Positions 41,187 to 52,062 of a stretch of DNA of 59,471 bases are shown here, one piece after another. Positions within the stretch are counted from its first letter, which is position 1, and each line of letters starts with the position of its first letter. A program made the translations under genes and the position numbers. Under the pieces are notes generated by a model. That model did not search any database and was not told the origin of the DNA. It saw nothing but the letters and a program-made list of their open reading frames with translations. The stretch is taken from contig CAMCWF010000014.1 in assembly GCA_945882095.1 (NCBI GenBank), positions 1 to 59,471 of the forward strand. Reading direction: 5' to 3'. Origin of the DNA: Chryseobacterium gleum (GTDB lineage Bacteria; Bacteroidota; Bacteroidia; Flavobacteriales_D; Crocinitomicaceae).

Positions 41187-42535
41187 TCGTTTTCCTTTTT
41201 ATTCCAGTTAATTCTAAAAGCGCAATTTTGATAGTCATTATCAATTCGAATGTAGGCATTTCCTAATTTTGAAAAGACCCATTCGTCGAGCATTTTTTGT
41301 TTTTTATCGTTTTCCGCCGCTGATTTTACAAGCGCGTAATCTTCGTTTAAGTTGGCCACATGGGCAGGAATTCGATTCATAAGCCTTACAATCCTGATCC
41401 CTTGTTTTCTTTCATACAAATCAGTGTACAAGCTGGGTTGGGTAACATCCCCTGGACGCATGGCATCGGTAAGCAGGTAAATTTGTTGGTCAACCTCATT
41501 CAAATCCTTCATATCCCACGTTTGTGCACCGGTGATTGGGTTTGTTATGATCCCTTTGTTCTGTTTGGTATTGACGTCATTTGAATATTTCAAAACGGCT
41601 TGGTCCCAAGTGATTTCATTCATTTTCAACATTCTGTAACATGAGTCCATCCTTTGAGAAGATTTGTTAATCGATTGGGTGCTAAATTCAGGTCGGATCA
41701 AAATATGGAGACAAACATAATCTTCGCCTGACCTGGAAATGAGTTTTATGATGTGGTAACCGAATTCGGTTTCGATGACTTCAGAAACATCCCCTACTTT
41801 TAACTTAAACAAGGTCGCTTCAAAATTACTTACCATCATTCCTTTTGTTGCCGCGATTTTACCCCCCATCGGCGCGCTTCCGGGATCCATAGAATAAAGC
41901 CGAGCCATTGATTCAAAGCTTTTACCGAGGTTAACTATGTCTGTCCGTATCTTCGTCAAATTGTCATACGCGGCTTTTTTATCTGCTTTTGTAATTTCTG
42001 GATAAAGTACAATTTGTTGAAAACCCAATTGCATGTTGATAAACGGGATGCTGTCTTTTGGAATGTTTGCATAGAAATCCGCCACCTCTTTTGGCGTCAC
42101 ACTGATTCCCCTTGTGATGGTAAGCCTCATTTCGTCCGCCATCATCCGTTCGCGAATGGTTTCCCTGAATTTATCTTTAATTTCATTGAAAGACATCCCA
42201 TAAAACTCCTCCAGCTTTTGTCTTCCTCCCAATTGTTGTTGGAGTAATCTCAAGCGGTTTTCCATGTCTGCATCTACTTGTTCATCCGCAATGATGATGC
42301 TATCGAGTTTTGCTTGGTTGACAAATATTTGTTCAATCATCAGGTTCTCGAGTACTTGACAATCAAAGGCACTATCGATTTCCACTTTCGAATCCTTCGC
42401 TTGCAACTTTTGGGTTTCGATGTCGGAAAGTAAAATGACATTGTCACCAATTTGGGAGACGACTTTATCGAGTACAACGGGTTGGGACCAAATCGGGAAC
42501 CCGATTCCAATAAAAAAACACAATAGAAACCTCAT
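41183..42535 (-). CDS. Periplasmic SurA-like peptidyl-prolyl isomerase (PpiC type)
   Basis: A 450-residue periplasmic foldase. The signal peptide is FLLCFFIGIGFPIWSQ, followed by a SurA-like N-terminal chaperone domain (KVVSQIGDNVILLSDIETQK, CQVLENLMIEQIFVNQAK). Two rotamase-like regions follow: SMARLYSMDPGSAPMGGKIAA with IETEFGYHIIKLISR, and a degenerate second one (LHILIRPEFS, PGDVTQPSLYT). It should assist outer-membrane protein folding. It is coupled by one shared base to the upstream isomerase gene and by four bases to moxR downstream. Confidence 0.9.
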   Translation of the reverse strand: MRFLLCFFIGIGFPIWSQPVVLDKVVSQIGDNVILLSDIETQKLQAKDSKVEIDSAFDCQVLENLMIEQIFVNQAKLDSIIIADEQVDADMENRLRLLQQQLGGRQKLEEFYGMSFNEIKDKFRETIRERMMADEMRLTITRGISVTPKEVADFYANIPKDSIPFINMQLGFQQIVLYPEITKADKKAAYDNLTKIRTDIVNLGKSFESMARLYSMDPGSAPMGGKIAATKGMMVSNFEATLFKLKVGDVSEVIETEFGYHIIKLISRSGEDYVCLHILIRPEFSTQSINKSSQRMDSCYRMLKMNEITWDQAVLKYSNDVNTKQNKGIITNPITGAQTWDMKDLNEVDQQIYLLTDAMRPGDVTQPSLYTDLYERKQGIRIVRLMNRIPAHVANLNEDYALVKSAAENDKKQKMLDEWVFSKLGNAYIRIDNDYQNCAFRINWNKKENE

Positions 42536-44490
42536 TATTTACCAAGGTTGTAGAGGACCTTTTTGTACACTTTCACTTTGTATTTTCCACGCAAGGAATC
42601 AATCCAATTTTTCTCAAGTTCATTTTGATAATCAGATGTTGCAGCGCCTTTGGCTTCTGTAAATTCTTTTCTCATGATGGGGAGTTCTTTGGAAACTTTG
42701 ACAACATACAGTTTACCTTCAAACTCATACGTAGGATTAATTCCTGCTTTTAGGTTTTGACCTTTAAGGAAGGAGGTTGTCTCGATGTCAAACTTATTCA
42801 TTTTCACTTTGAGGTTTAATTCAGAGTCTTTGTTCACTTTTTCAATCACATGTTTAGAAGTGATGGTATCATTAACAATCATTTTAGCCACTTCATCGGC
42901 AATTCCTTTGTTAAGACATTCATAGACGGTAGCTTCTAAACGCATTGGCCACAGATAGTTGTCGCGATGTGCATTGAAGAATGCTCTCAATCCTGCTGTA
43001 TCTTTAACCGCCTTGTTCCAGACTTTATCTGACATGATTTCATACAACAAGATGCCGTCATGGTATTCATTTACAAGGGCTTTATACTCTGGGTATTTCA
43101 CCGGCAATTGGTTTTCTTCGTATTCCAATATGGCCACCTTCTCCCAGTTTTTAAATTGTGTGGATACCACATTTGACGGGGTATCTTTTTTAATACTTCG
43201 GTGGTTTTTCTCTAGGTATTTAGCGAATGCCATTTGGGTAAAGGAAGAACCGTTGAGTGTGAAAATGGTTTTATTGGTTTTCAGCGCGTTTGCGGTCCAT
43301 TTACCTTGAAAATAGGTAGAATCGAGGTTGTTTTCGAACCAACTTAGATTTTCCAAGCCAGTTGCCGCATAGTTGTAACGGTTTTTGAGTTTACGTACAA
43401 ACGAATCTTGTGTCTTTTTTGACCTTTCATCTTTATTCACTTTGGTTTGAAGTTCTTTTTTCATCGCGTCGAAAGAAGCTACGTCTTTTCTTTCGATTCT
43501 TTTAATGATGTGGTAACCGTAATTGGTTTTAACCGGAATGCTAATGTCGCCATCGTTTTTCAGTGCAAAGGCAGCCTCTTCAAATTCGGGCACCATGCGT
43601 TGCGTGGTACCTGAACCAAATACAGGAAGTTCTCCTCCTTTTTTATTGGTACCTGGGTCTTCTGAATACAAGGAAACCATTTCTTCCCATTTGGCGCCAT
43701 TTTTCAACTTCGCATAAATTTCTTCCACTTTTTTCTTTGCATTGTCTTGCGTTGCTTGATCGGCATCTTTAGCGACATTGATCATTAGATGAGCAGATTT
43801 GATGGAGCCACGAGACTGCCTCATGTCTGTTGTTTTTAAAATATGGTATCCAAAACGCGACCTAAATGGATTCGAGATTTGGCCAACAGGGGTTTTAAAA
43901 GCCATGTCTTCAAAGGAATATACCATTTGGAATGCGGTAAAGTATCCCAAATCGCCTCCATTGTTAACTGCGGAAGGGTCATCCGAACCATTTTTCATTT
44001 TTGCTACGGCGCTAAACTCTTCACCTTTGTCCACACGTGCTTTAAGCGACATGATGCGGTTATAGGCAGCCAAGGTATCTGCGGGCGTGGCATTGGGGTC
44101 TAACTTCACCAAAATGTGCGAACAACGAACTTCGTTTCGTGTACGAAGATACGCTTCCTTAACAAGGGAATCATTTTGCGCGGAATCAATCAGGTAAGGA
44201 ATCGAAAGTTGTCTTTTATAGCCTTCGAATTCTCTTTTCAATTTAGGAATGGTGTCATACCCCATGGCTTCAGCTTCGGTAACTTTAAGCTTAAACTTTT
44301 GAAACAGGTCCATGTATTCATTCAAGGATGCTGCATCGTATTTTGGGGTGGGGTTGTTTTTTAAATAAATTTGAAGGAACTCACTTTTGTACACTTTCTC
44401 CTTGTTGACTTTGAGTACAACCGGATCTTTTTGTCCAAAAACCATTGAAAACAAACAAAAACTTACACTTAATAACAGATACTTTTTCAT
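42535..44490 (-). CDS. Periplasmic parvulin-type peptidyl-prolyl isomerase
   Basis: A 651-residue exported protein. The signal peptide is LLLSVSFCLFSMVFGQ. Two PpiC rotamase domains lie near residues 115-215 (CSHILVKLDPNATPADTLAA, FEDMAFKTPVGQISNPF, RFGYHILKTTD) and 230-330 (SAHLMINVAKDADQATQD, EEAAFALKNDGDISIPVKTN, YGYHIIKRIERK), followed by a 300-residue helical C-terminal region. It belongs to a class of long isomerases widespread in Bacteroidota and presumed to chaperone outer-membrane or secreted proteins. It begins nine bases after guaB and is coupled to the SurA-like gene. Confidence 0.9.
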   Translation of the reverse strand: MKKYLLLSVSFCLFSMVFGQKDPVVLKVNKEKVYKSEFLQIYLKNNPTPKYDAASLNEYMDLFQKFKLKVTEAEAMGYDTIPKLKREFEGYKRQLSIPYLIDSAQNDSLVKEAYLRTRNEVRCSHILVKLDPNATPADTLAAYNRIMSLKARVDKGEEFSAVAKMKNGSDDPSAVNNGGDLGYFTAFQMVYSFEDMAFKTPVGQISNPFRSRFGYHILKTTDMRQSRGSIKSAHLMINVAKDADQATQDNAKKKVEEIYAKLKNGAKWEEMVSLYSEDPGTNKKGGELPVFGSGTTQRMVPEFEEAAFALKNDGDISIPVKTNYGYHIIKRIERKDVASFDAMKKELQTKVNKDERSKKTQDSFVRKLKNRYNYAATGLENLSWFENNLDSTYFQGKWTANALKTNKTIFTLNGSSFTQMAFAKYLEKNHRSIKKDTPSNVVSTQFKNWEKVAILEYEENQLPVKYPEYKALVNEYHDGILLYEIMSDKVWNKAVKDTAGLRAFFNAHRDNYLWPMRLEATVYECLNKGIADEVAKMIVNDTITSKHVIEKVNKDSELNLKVKMNKFDIETTSFLKGQNLKAGINPTYEFEGKLYVVKVSKELPIMRKEFTEAKGAATSDYQNELEKNWIDSLRGKYKVKVYKKVLYNLGK

Positions 44491-44499
44491 ATTTTTTCT

Positions 44500-46032
<1,533 letters not shown>

Positions 46033-46105
46033 TCAACAAATGGGGAATTGTTAATAAAAATCAAAAAGATAAAATGATAGGAAAAATATTGTAATCTTGT
46101 AAACA

Positions 46106-46738
46106 ATGAAATTCACAGTCCTAACTTTATTCTTATCCACTGCCTTTCTAGCCTTTGCTCAACGAAGCAGCGTTGACACCTCCAAAATGATCCAATTGTC
46201 AGGTGTTGTGATCAGCGATGAGAATCTCGAACCCCTTCCCTACACTACCGTTTGGGACCGGTCCATACAAAGGGGGGTAATCTCAGATTATTACGGTTTC
46301 TTTACCATGGTTGCATTCCCAGGAGACACCTTGTTTTTTAACTTTTATGGCTACAAAAATTCCTCTTACATTGTTCCCGACACTTTAAAAGAAAACAGAT
46401 ACAGCATTGTACATATGATGCAAACAGACACTTTAAACATGCCTGAAGTCGTTGTGTACCCATGGCCTTCCAGAGATGCCTTCGCTCGGTATTTTGTTGA
46501 AATGAAACCGTATGATGATGCCATGCGAAGGGCGCAACGTGAATTGTCAGGTGAATCACTTGCGTTTACAGCGGCAAGGCTGTCGAATGATGCTTCCTTG
46601 GCGTATGGCTACGCTCAAAACCAAAGACTCACCAGACTTTACACCAATGGTCAACTCCCTGCAAACAATTTATTCAATCCCTATTCTTGGGCAAAGTTGA
46701 TTTCAGACTGGAAAGCAGGAAAGTTATCTCGTCAATGA
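46106..46738 (+). CDS. Exported protein with carboxypeptidase-regulatory-like domain
   Basis: A 210-residue hypothetical protein. The signal peptide (VLTLFLSTAFLAFAQ) is followed by a single beta-sandwich repeat: IQLSGVVISDENLEPLPYTT, then GVISDYYGFFTMVAFPGDTL and FFNFYGYKNSSY. A compact helical C-terminus begins near PWPSRDAFARYFVEMKPYDD. Such proteins are common in Bacteroidota and are probably periplasmic or attached to the outer membrane. Function unknown. A near-match box TAATCTTG precedes the ATG by six bases. Its stop overlaps the HD-hydrolase gene by seven bases. Confidence 0.75.
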   Translation: MKFTVLTLFLSTAFLAFAQRSSVDTSKMIQLSGVVISDENLEPLPYTTVWDRSIQRGVISDYYGFFTMVAFPGDTLFFNFYGYKNSSYIVPDTLKENRYSIVHMMQTDTLNMPEVVVYPWPSRDAFARYFVEMKPYDDAMRRAQRELSGESLAFTAARLSNDASLAYGYAQNQRLTRLYTNGQLPANNLFNPYSWAKLISDWKAGKLSRQ

Positions 46739-47976
46739 TATTTTGGAAAACACAAAAAGTATTTCTCCACAGGTTGCGCAAGGGCAGAAATGTTCAAATT
46801 ATCAGAAGCTTCTGTCAAGTCAATAATTTGACCGTTTTTCAAAAGTAACTTAATGTTTTGTTTATCCGAGTGATATGCCTTGTTTGTCAAAACATCTTGG
46901 TACACAAAAAATTCCATTTCCTCATCAGACACGTCCATGTAGGTTTTAACAAAATCCTTTTCCATTTGAATCCTTTTGGCTGAAAAAGGTTTTTTAGAAA
47001 TTTCAATTTTGAAAAGCTTCCTATTAACCAATCCTTTCGAAAGTTGTGACAACACAAAATCGTCAGCATCTTGCCAAACCTTCAATGCACCCCAAATGTC
47101 ATAATCATCCAAATTTGCAAAATGATTTAAAACCGACGGATTGTTCAGAAAATCTTCCTTTTTCACATCATTGTTGAGAAAAAAAGACAACGAAGGTGAG
47201 GCGAACAAGCTGACTCCCTTTTTCGAAAGCAACTTAGCTCTTCGCAAAGCGTGAATCAACATAAATTCTGCCACAACAACGGTTTTATGGAGGTACACTT
47301 GCCAATACATCAATCGCCTTGCGACAATGAATTTTTCGATGGAGTAGATTCCTTTTTCCTCCAAAACAAGGTTTCCTTCATAGACTGAAAGCATTTCAAT
47401 CAAACGATCGGAACCAATGATTCCCTCACTGACCCCACTGTAGAAACTGTCTCGATTCAAATAATCCAAGCGATCCATGTCCAATTGACTTGAAACCAAT
47501 TGATGTAAAAAGGGTTTTGGATAATTGTTTTGGAAAATCTGTTTTGCCCTATCCATGTCTTCGCCAAACTCCGCCGAGAGCCGCTCAATAAAAAAACCAG
47601 AAATATCCTCATGTGAAACACCGTTCACAATGTCGTATTCCAATGCATGGCTAAAAGGGCCATGACCAATGTCGTGAAGTAAAATTGCAAGTAAGACTGC
47701 ACGTTCCTCCTCTTGTGTAATGTCATTTCCTTTTCTTCGCAAGGTATACAACGCGAGGGTCATCAAGTGCATGCATCCCATAACATGATTGTAGCGAGTA
47801 TGAAGAGCTCCCGGGTAGACCAAATGGGTTAATCCCAATTGTAAAATCCGCCTTAACCTTTGCATGTAGGGGTGATTCAAAACATCAAAAACCAACGCAT
47901 CCGGAATGGAAATAAACCCATACACAGGGTCATTGATGATTTTCTTTTTGTTGTAAAGGTTAGATAAAGTAGGCAA
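46732..47976 (-). CDS. HD-domain phosphohydrolase
   Basis: A 414-residue member of the dNTPase-like HD superfamily. The metal site is built by HTRYNHVMGCMHLMTLALYT, the HD pair in LLAILLHDIGHGPFSHALEYD and a downstream aspartate region (DMDRLDYLNRDSFYSGVSEG). The N-terminal KIINDPVYGFISIPDALVFDV is conserved in the family. Likely a nucleotide phosphohydrolase; the natural substrate is not known. The only available start is TTG at 47976, because a nearby ATG is out of frame. It is divergent from porX across 48 bases. Confidence 0.88.
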   Translation of the reverse strand: MPTLSNLYNKKKIINDPVYGFISIPDALVFDVLNHPYMQRLRRILQLGLTHLVYPGALHTRYNHVMGCMHLMTLALYTLRRKGNDITQEEERAVLLAILLHDIGHGPFSHALEYDIVNGVSHEDISGFFIERLSAEFGEDMDRAKQIFQNNYPKPFLHQLVSSQLDMDRLDYLNRDSFYSGVSEGIIGSDRLIEMLSVYEGNLVLEEKGIYSIEKFIVARRLMYWQVYLHKTVVVAEFMLIHALRRAKLLSKKGVSLFASPSLSFFLNNDVKKEDFLNNPSVLNHFANLDDYDIWGALKVWQDADDFVLSQLSKGLVNRKLFKIEISKKPFSAKRIQMEKDFVKTYMDVSDEEMEFFVYQDVLTNKAYHSDKQNIKLLLKNGQIIDLTEASDNLNISALAQPVEKYFLCFPKYH

Positions 47977-48024
47977 TTTTATACATTTACAAATTAGACA
48001 GCAAACTTATCAATTTAAAACCAC

Positions 48025-49572
48025 ATGCAAGGAAAAATTCTCTGGGCCGACGATGAAATCGAATTGCTCAAACCCCATATTTTATTTCTAGAATCCAAGG
48101 GTTACAAGGTGGACACCGTAACCAACGGAGCGGATGCGATTGACCAAACAGAGGCACACAATTATGACGTTATTTTCCTGGATGAAAACATGCCGGGATT
48201 GAGTGGATTGGAAACCTTGACCAAAATTAAAGAGCGTCAACCTTTGGTACCTGTGGTCATGATTACAAAAAGTGAGGAAGAATTCATCATGGAGGAAGCC
48301 ATTGGAAGTAAGATTGCCGACTACTTGATAAAACCTGTAAACCCAAACCAAATCCTATTGAGTTTAAAGAAAATTTTAACCCAAGGGAAATTGGTTTCGC
48401 AGAAGACAAATGTAAATTACCAACAAGAATTCCGTCAACTAGGCATGCAATTAAACGATGACATGGATTCTCATGAGTGGACAGAAATGTATCGCAAATT
48501 GGTTTATTGGGAATTGGAGTTAGAGCAAGCGGACGACAAAGCCATGCGGGAAATTTTGGACATGCAAAAGAAGGAAGCCAATCAATTGTTTTGTGATTTC
48601 ATCGAGGATACTTATTTGGATTGGCTGAATGGCACTGTGGAAACACCTTACATGCTGCACAACATGATTCGCACCCGTGTAATTCCAAAAATCGGAAAAG
48701 AAAAGCTCGCCGTGTTGGTGATTGACAACTTGCGTTTCGACCAATGGAAAATTTTGGAACCACAAATCGCGAAACATTATCAAAAAGAAGAAGAGTACAT
48801 CATCTACTCGATTCTACCTACCGCTACCCACTATGCACGCAATGCCTTTTTCGCGGGTATGATGCCATCAGAGATAGAAAAGAAGTTCCCTCAATACTGG
48901 AAAACCGAAGAAGATGAGGGAGGTAAAAATCAATTTGAGAAGGAATTGTTGGAGCAGCAATTTAAGCGCCTCGGAAAACAATGCAAGTGGAGTTACCACA
49001 AAATCACCCACCATGAAGCCGGTAAAAAGTTAAATGACCAATTCAGCCAACTCAAGGACAATGATGTTACTTTTATCGTATACAATTTTGTTGACATGCT
49101 TTCCCATGCAAGAACAGACATGGAAGTAATTCGCGAGTTAGCCAGCGACGAAGCGGCGTACCGATCCATTACGAAATCATGGTTTGAACATTCGCCTTTG
49201 CATGAGATGATACAGAAATTCAAGGAGCTTGGTGTGAACCTTATCATTACCACCGACCACGGTACCGTTAAGGTAAATAAACCCATTAAAATCATTGGTG
49301 AACGCAACACCAATTCAAACCTTCGTTACAAAGTGGGACGTGGATTGAGTTACAATGCCAAGGAAGTTTTTGTGGTTAACAAACCCAATGAAGCGTTTTT
49401 ACCCCAAGTAAAATTGTCTAATGAATATGTATTTGCAAGAGAGGCTGACTTTTTTGTATACCCAAACAATTACAACCATTTCGTTAATTTTTACGGCAAT
49501 ACTTTCCAACACGGGGGACTTTCCATGGAAGAAATGTTGATCCCTTTTATCGAATTATCACCTAAGAAATAG
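48025..49572 (+). CDS. porX: PorX-type response regulator with alkaline-phosphatase-like effector domain
   Basis: Orphan response regulator that controls T9SS genes in Bacteroidota. The 515-residue protein has an N-terminal receiver with the acidic pair in LWADDEIELL, phospho-acceptor Asp53 (VIFLDENMPGLSG), the conserved threonine region VMITKSEEEF and Lys in DYLIKPVNPNQ. The C-terminal PglZ/alkaline-phosphatase-like domain has LAVLVIDNLRFDQW, PTATHYARNAFFAGMMPSE and IITTDHGTVKVNKPI, the metal-site motifs reported for PorX. The partner kinase PorY is not in this window. It supports the T9SS cargo seen elsewhere here. Confidence 0.94.
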   Translation: MQGKILWADDEIELLKPHILFLESKGYKVDTVTNGADAIDQTEAHNYDVIFLDENMPGLSGLETLTKIKERQPLVPVVMITKSEEEFIMEEAIGSKIADYLIKPVNPNQILLSLKKILTQGKLVSQKTNVNYQQEFRQLGMQLNDDMDSHEWTEMYRKLVYWELELEQADDKAMREILDMQKKEANQLFCDFIEDTYLDWLNGTVETPYMLHNMIRTRVIPKIGKEKLAVLVIDNLRFDQWKILEPQIAKHYQKEEEYIIYSILPTATHYARNAFFAGMMPSEIEKKFPQYWKTEEDEGGKNQFEKELLEQQFKRLGKQCKWSYHKITHHEAGKKLNDQFSQLKDNDVTFIVYNFVDMLSHARTDMEVIRELASDEAAYRSITKSWFEHSPLHEMIQKFKELGVNLIITTDHGTVKVNKPIKIIGERNTNSNLRYKVGRGLSYNAKEVFVVNKPNEAFLPQVKLSNEYVFAREADFFVYPNNYNHFVNFYGNTFQHGGLSMEEMLIPFIELSPKK

Positions 49573-49611
49573 AAAATTCTATTTAGAAGCTTTCAAAATA
49601 AGGGATTGTTG

Positions 49612-49619
49612 TAATTTTA
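49612..49619 (+). promoter_or_regulatory. Near-match -7 box TAATTTTA of sufS, 4 bases before the start
   Basis: Five of six fixed TAnnTTTG positions match, ending four bases before the ATG at 49624. The same short spacing is seen at other genes here. Confidence 0.35.
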
Positions 49620-49623
49620 CAGC

Positions 49624-50844
49624 ATGAATACTTTCGATGCAGAAGAAATTCGCGCCCATTTCCCCATTCTTCAAGAAGTCATTCACGGCAATCCTTTGAT
49701 TTATTTTGACAACGGAGCCACCTCCCAAAAACCAACGGTGGTCATTGATCGTATCTCGAACTATTATGCGCGTGAAAATGCCAATGTACATCGTGGGGTA
49801 CACTTCCTAAGCGATCAGGCAACAAATGCCTATGAAGCAGCAAGACAGACCATCGCCGAATTCATCCACGCGAAACACCCACAAGAAATTATTTTTACCA
49901 AAGGAGCCACGGAAGGAATCAATGCCATTGCTTTTTCTTTAGGTGAATCTTTACAAGCCGGAGATGAAATCCTTATCTCGGGCATGGAACACCATGCCAA
50001 CATTGTCCCTTGGCAAATGCTTTGCGAACGCAAAGGCACCCTTCTCAAAGTGATTCCGGTTTTAGACAATGGAACTTTGGACCTCCAAGCCTTTGAATCC
50101 TTACTCAATGAAAAAACCAAATTATTAAGCATTATCCATGTTTCAAACACATTGGGAACGATAAATCCCGTTGAATGGATGATTGAAAAAGCGCATGCTG
50201 TAGGTGCAAAAGTACTCTTAGATGCAGCACAAAGCATTCAGCATCTTCCCATCGATGTTCAAGCGCTCGACTGCGACTTCATGGTGTTTTCCGGACATAA
50301 AGTATTTGGTCCAACAGGCATCGGTATTCTTTATGGAAAAAGGGATATCCTCAACGAACTCCCTCCTTATCAAGGTGGAGGAGACATGATTGAAACCGTA
50401 ACCTTCGAAAAAACGACTTACAACGAGCTTCCTTTGAAATTTGAAGCGGGGACCCCCAACATTGCGGGAGCGATTGGATTGGGCCAAGCTTTTTCCTTCA
50501 TGAATTCGATTGACCTACGCGGAGCGTACCAACAAGAGAAGGAGCTTGGAGATTACCTCCGTGAACGCATGCGAGAAATTCCTGCCATCCGATTCATTGG
50601 GGACGCACCAGAAACTTGCAGCACCTTGTCTTTTTTGGTTGGCGACCTACACCCCTTTGACCTCGGCACCTTGCTAGACAAACAAGGCATTGCCGTTCGC
50701 ACGGGACACCATTGCACCCAGCCGCTCATGCAACGATTCAACATACCGGGTACGGTAAGGGCATCCTTGGCATTTTACAACACAAAGAACGAAATTGATT
50801 TATTCATCCACGCGCTGACGCGATCTATTCGAATGTTGTCATGA
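49624..50844 (+). CDS. sufS: Cysteine desulfurase SufS
   Basis: PLP enzyme that takes sulfur from cysteine and passes it to SufE for Fe-S assembly. The 406-residue protein has IYFDNGATSQKPTVVIDRI, VHRGVHFLSDQATNAYEAA, IIFTKGATEGINAIAF, the PLP lysine motif VFSGHKVFGPTGIGILYGKR and the catalytic cysteine in GHHCTQPLMQRF. It overlaps sufE by four bases. The SufBCD scaffold genes are not in the window, so the Suf genes here are split from the scaffold complex. Confidence 0.95.
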   Translation: MNTFDAEEIRAHFPILQEVIHGNPLIYFDNGATSQKPTVVIDRISNYYARENANVHRGVHFLSDQATNAYEAARQTIAEFIHAKHPQEIIFTKGATEGINAIAFSLGESLQAGDEILISGMEHHANIVPWQMLCERKGTLLKVIPVLDNGTLDLQAFESLLNEKTKLLSIIHVSNTLGTINPVEWMIEKAHAVGAKVLLDAAQSIQHLPIDVQALDCDFMVFSGHKVFGPTGIGILYGKRDILNELPPYQGGGDMIETVTFEKTTYNELPLKFEAGTPNIAGAIGLGQAFSFMNSIDLRGAYQQEKELGDYLRERMREIPAIRFIGDAPETCSTLSFLVGDLHPFDLGTLLDKQGIAVRTGHHCTQPLMQRFNIPGTVRASLAFYNTKNEIDLFIHALTRSIRMLS

Positions 50845-51263
50845 GCAATACCATAAACCAAATTCAAGATGAAATCGTCGAGGAATTTTCAATGTTTGAG
50901 GATTGGATGGAAAAATATGAATACCTCATTGATTTAGGAAAAGAACTGCCCTTGATTGCAGAGGAAATGAAGACCGAAGATCGATTGATTCACGGATGTC
51001 AATCCAGGGTTTGGGTCGCTTCGATGATGGAAGGTCCTAAACTTTTGTTTACGGCCGATTCAGATGCGATGATTACAAAGGGTATTATCAGTTTGTTAAT
51101 ACGAATCCTTTCAAACCAGACGCCGGAAGACATTGTTAAAAGTGATTTGTACTTTATTGGGAAAATAGGATTACAGGAACACCTATCGCCTACCCGAGCA
51201 AATGGATTGGTTGGGATGATTAACCGATTAAAAAATGATGGATTGAAGCAATTAGCAAAATGA
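50841..51263 (+). CDS. sufE: Sulfur acceptor protein SufE
   Basis: A 140-residue protein that stimulates SufS and accepts persulfide sulfur. The family pattern is visible: EFSMFEDWMEKYEYLIDLGK, LPLIAEEMKTEDRLIHGCQSRVW containing the acceptor cysteine, and the C-terminal LSPTRANGLVGMINRL. Start and stop are coupled by four-base overlaps to sufS upstream and to the DUF59 gene downstream. Confidence 0.95.
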   Translation: MSNTINQIQDEIVEEFSMFEDWMEKYEYLIDLGKELPLIAEEMKTEDRLIHGCQSRVWVASMMEGPKLLFTADSDAMITKGIISLLIRILSNQTPEDIVKSDLYFIGKIGLQEHLSPTRANGLVGMINRLKNDGLKQLAK

Positions 51264-51565
51264 TTGAATTAGAAAACGAAATTGTCAAGGTATTAAAAAC
51301 CATCTACGACCCGGAAATTCCTGTGGATGTATTTGAGTTGGGATTGATTTACGAAATCCGAATCAACGACGCCAACGAAGTGGATGTAGATATGACCTTA
51401 ACCTCCCCAAATTGTCCCGTTGCGGAATCCTTGCCAAAGGAAGTAGAGGATAAAATTAAAACCGTTGAAGGGGTTGCGACATGCCAAGTACACATTGTTT
51501 TTGATCCCCCATGGGATAAGGACATGATGTCTGAGGAGGCAAAACTGGAGTTGGGTTTTCTTTAG
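51260..51565 (+). CDS. SufT/DUF59 (MIP18 family) Fe-S assembly protein
   Basis: A 101-residue DUF59 protein. Landmarks are LKTIYDPEIPVDVFELGLIYEIRI, VDVDMTLTSPNCPVAESLPKEV with the conserved cysteine, and IVFDPPWDKDMMSEEAKLELGF. Relatives (SufT, Cia2) help mature Fe-S proteins. It is the third gene of the sufS-sufE unit, overlapping sufE by four bases. Its stop overlaps the convergent lipoprotein gene by four bases. Confidence 0.92.
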   Translation: MIELENEIVKVLKTIYDPEIPVDVFELGLIYEIRINDANEVDVDMTLTSPNCPVAESLPKEVEDKIKTVEGVATCQVHIVFDPPWDKDMMSEEAKLELGFL

Positions 51566-52017
51566 TTTGACTTATGAAAAACATACCTAACCCTTCTGTT
51601 TAGACTGGTGTTGTAGTACTCAAATTCCAAATCGGTTTTATTGAGGATAAAAATCCTGTTTTTTAGGGTATCATTGGCCTGGATCCAGTTAATTTCATTT
51701 TCCTTAAGGTTAAACGCAACAATCCCATTTAATACGAGTGAATCCTTGACCACCGAAGCAAAGGTTTGAAATTCCGAAAACACCGAACAGGTTACGTTTT
51801 GTTGTGCGTCAATAGTCAATTTACCCAGACTTGGATTGCTTCCAATGGCCGGGGTGTAAAAAAAGGTAAACCCTTCAGCATCCTGCATTTTCACCAATAC
51901 ACAATCCCAATCCCCTTCCAAAAATCGTGTGTATTTTTTTTCTTTGTTGCATGAACCAATGAGAACCCAAATAAAAAGAAAAACGACTGTTGGAAACGCA
52001 TTTTTTACTTTACGCAT
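51562..52017 (-). CDS. Hypothetical lipoprotein, lipocalin-like
   Basis: A 151-residue protein. A signal peptide with lipobox (VFLFIWVLIGSC) is followed by a short acidic-aromatic domain, FLEGDWDCVLVKMQDAEGFT, resembling small lipocalin-like lipoproteins of Bacteroidota. Strands follow to RRVRYVFHKSN. No function can be assigned. It carries its own TACCTTTG box 28 bases upstream, so it can be transcribed apart from the lipoprotein gene before it. Confidence 0.65.
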   Translation of the reverse strand: MRKVKNAFPTVVFLFIWVLIGSCNKEKKYTRFLEGDWDCVLVKMQDAEGFTFFYTPAIGSNPSLGKLTIDAQQNVTCSVFSEFQTFASVVKDSLVLNGIVAFNLKENEINWIQANDTLKNRIFILNKTDLEFEYYNTSLNRRVRYVFHKSN

Positions 52018-52045
52018 GCTGGAAATTACATTGAATGGATAGAAA

Positions 52046-52053
52046 CAAAGGTA
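52046..52053 (-). promoter_or_regulatory. -7 promoter box TACCTTTG of the small lipoprotein gene
   Basis: Exact minus-strand TAnnTTTG match, 28 bases before the ATG at 52017, in the 45-base gap after the preceding gene. Confidence 0.5.
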
Positions 52054-52062
52054 AAAAACTTT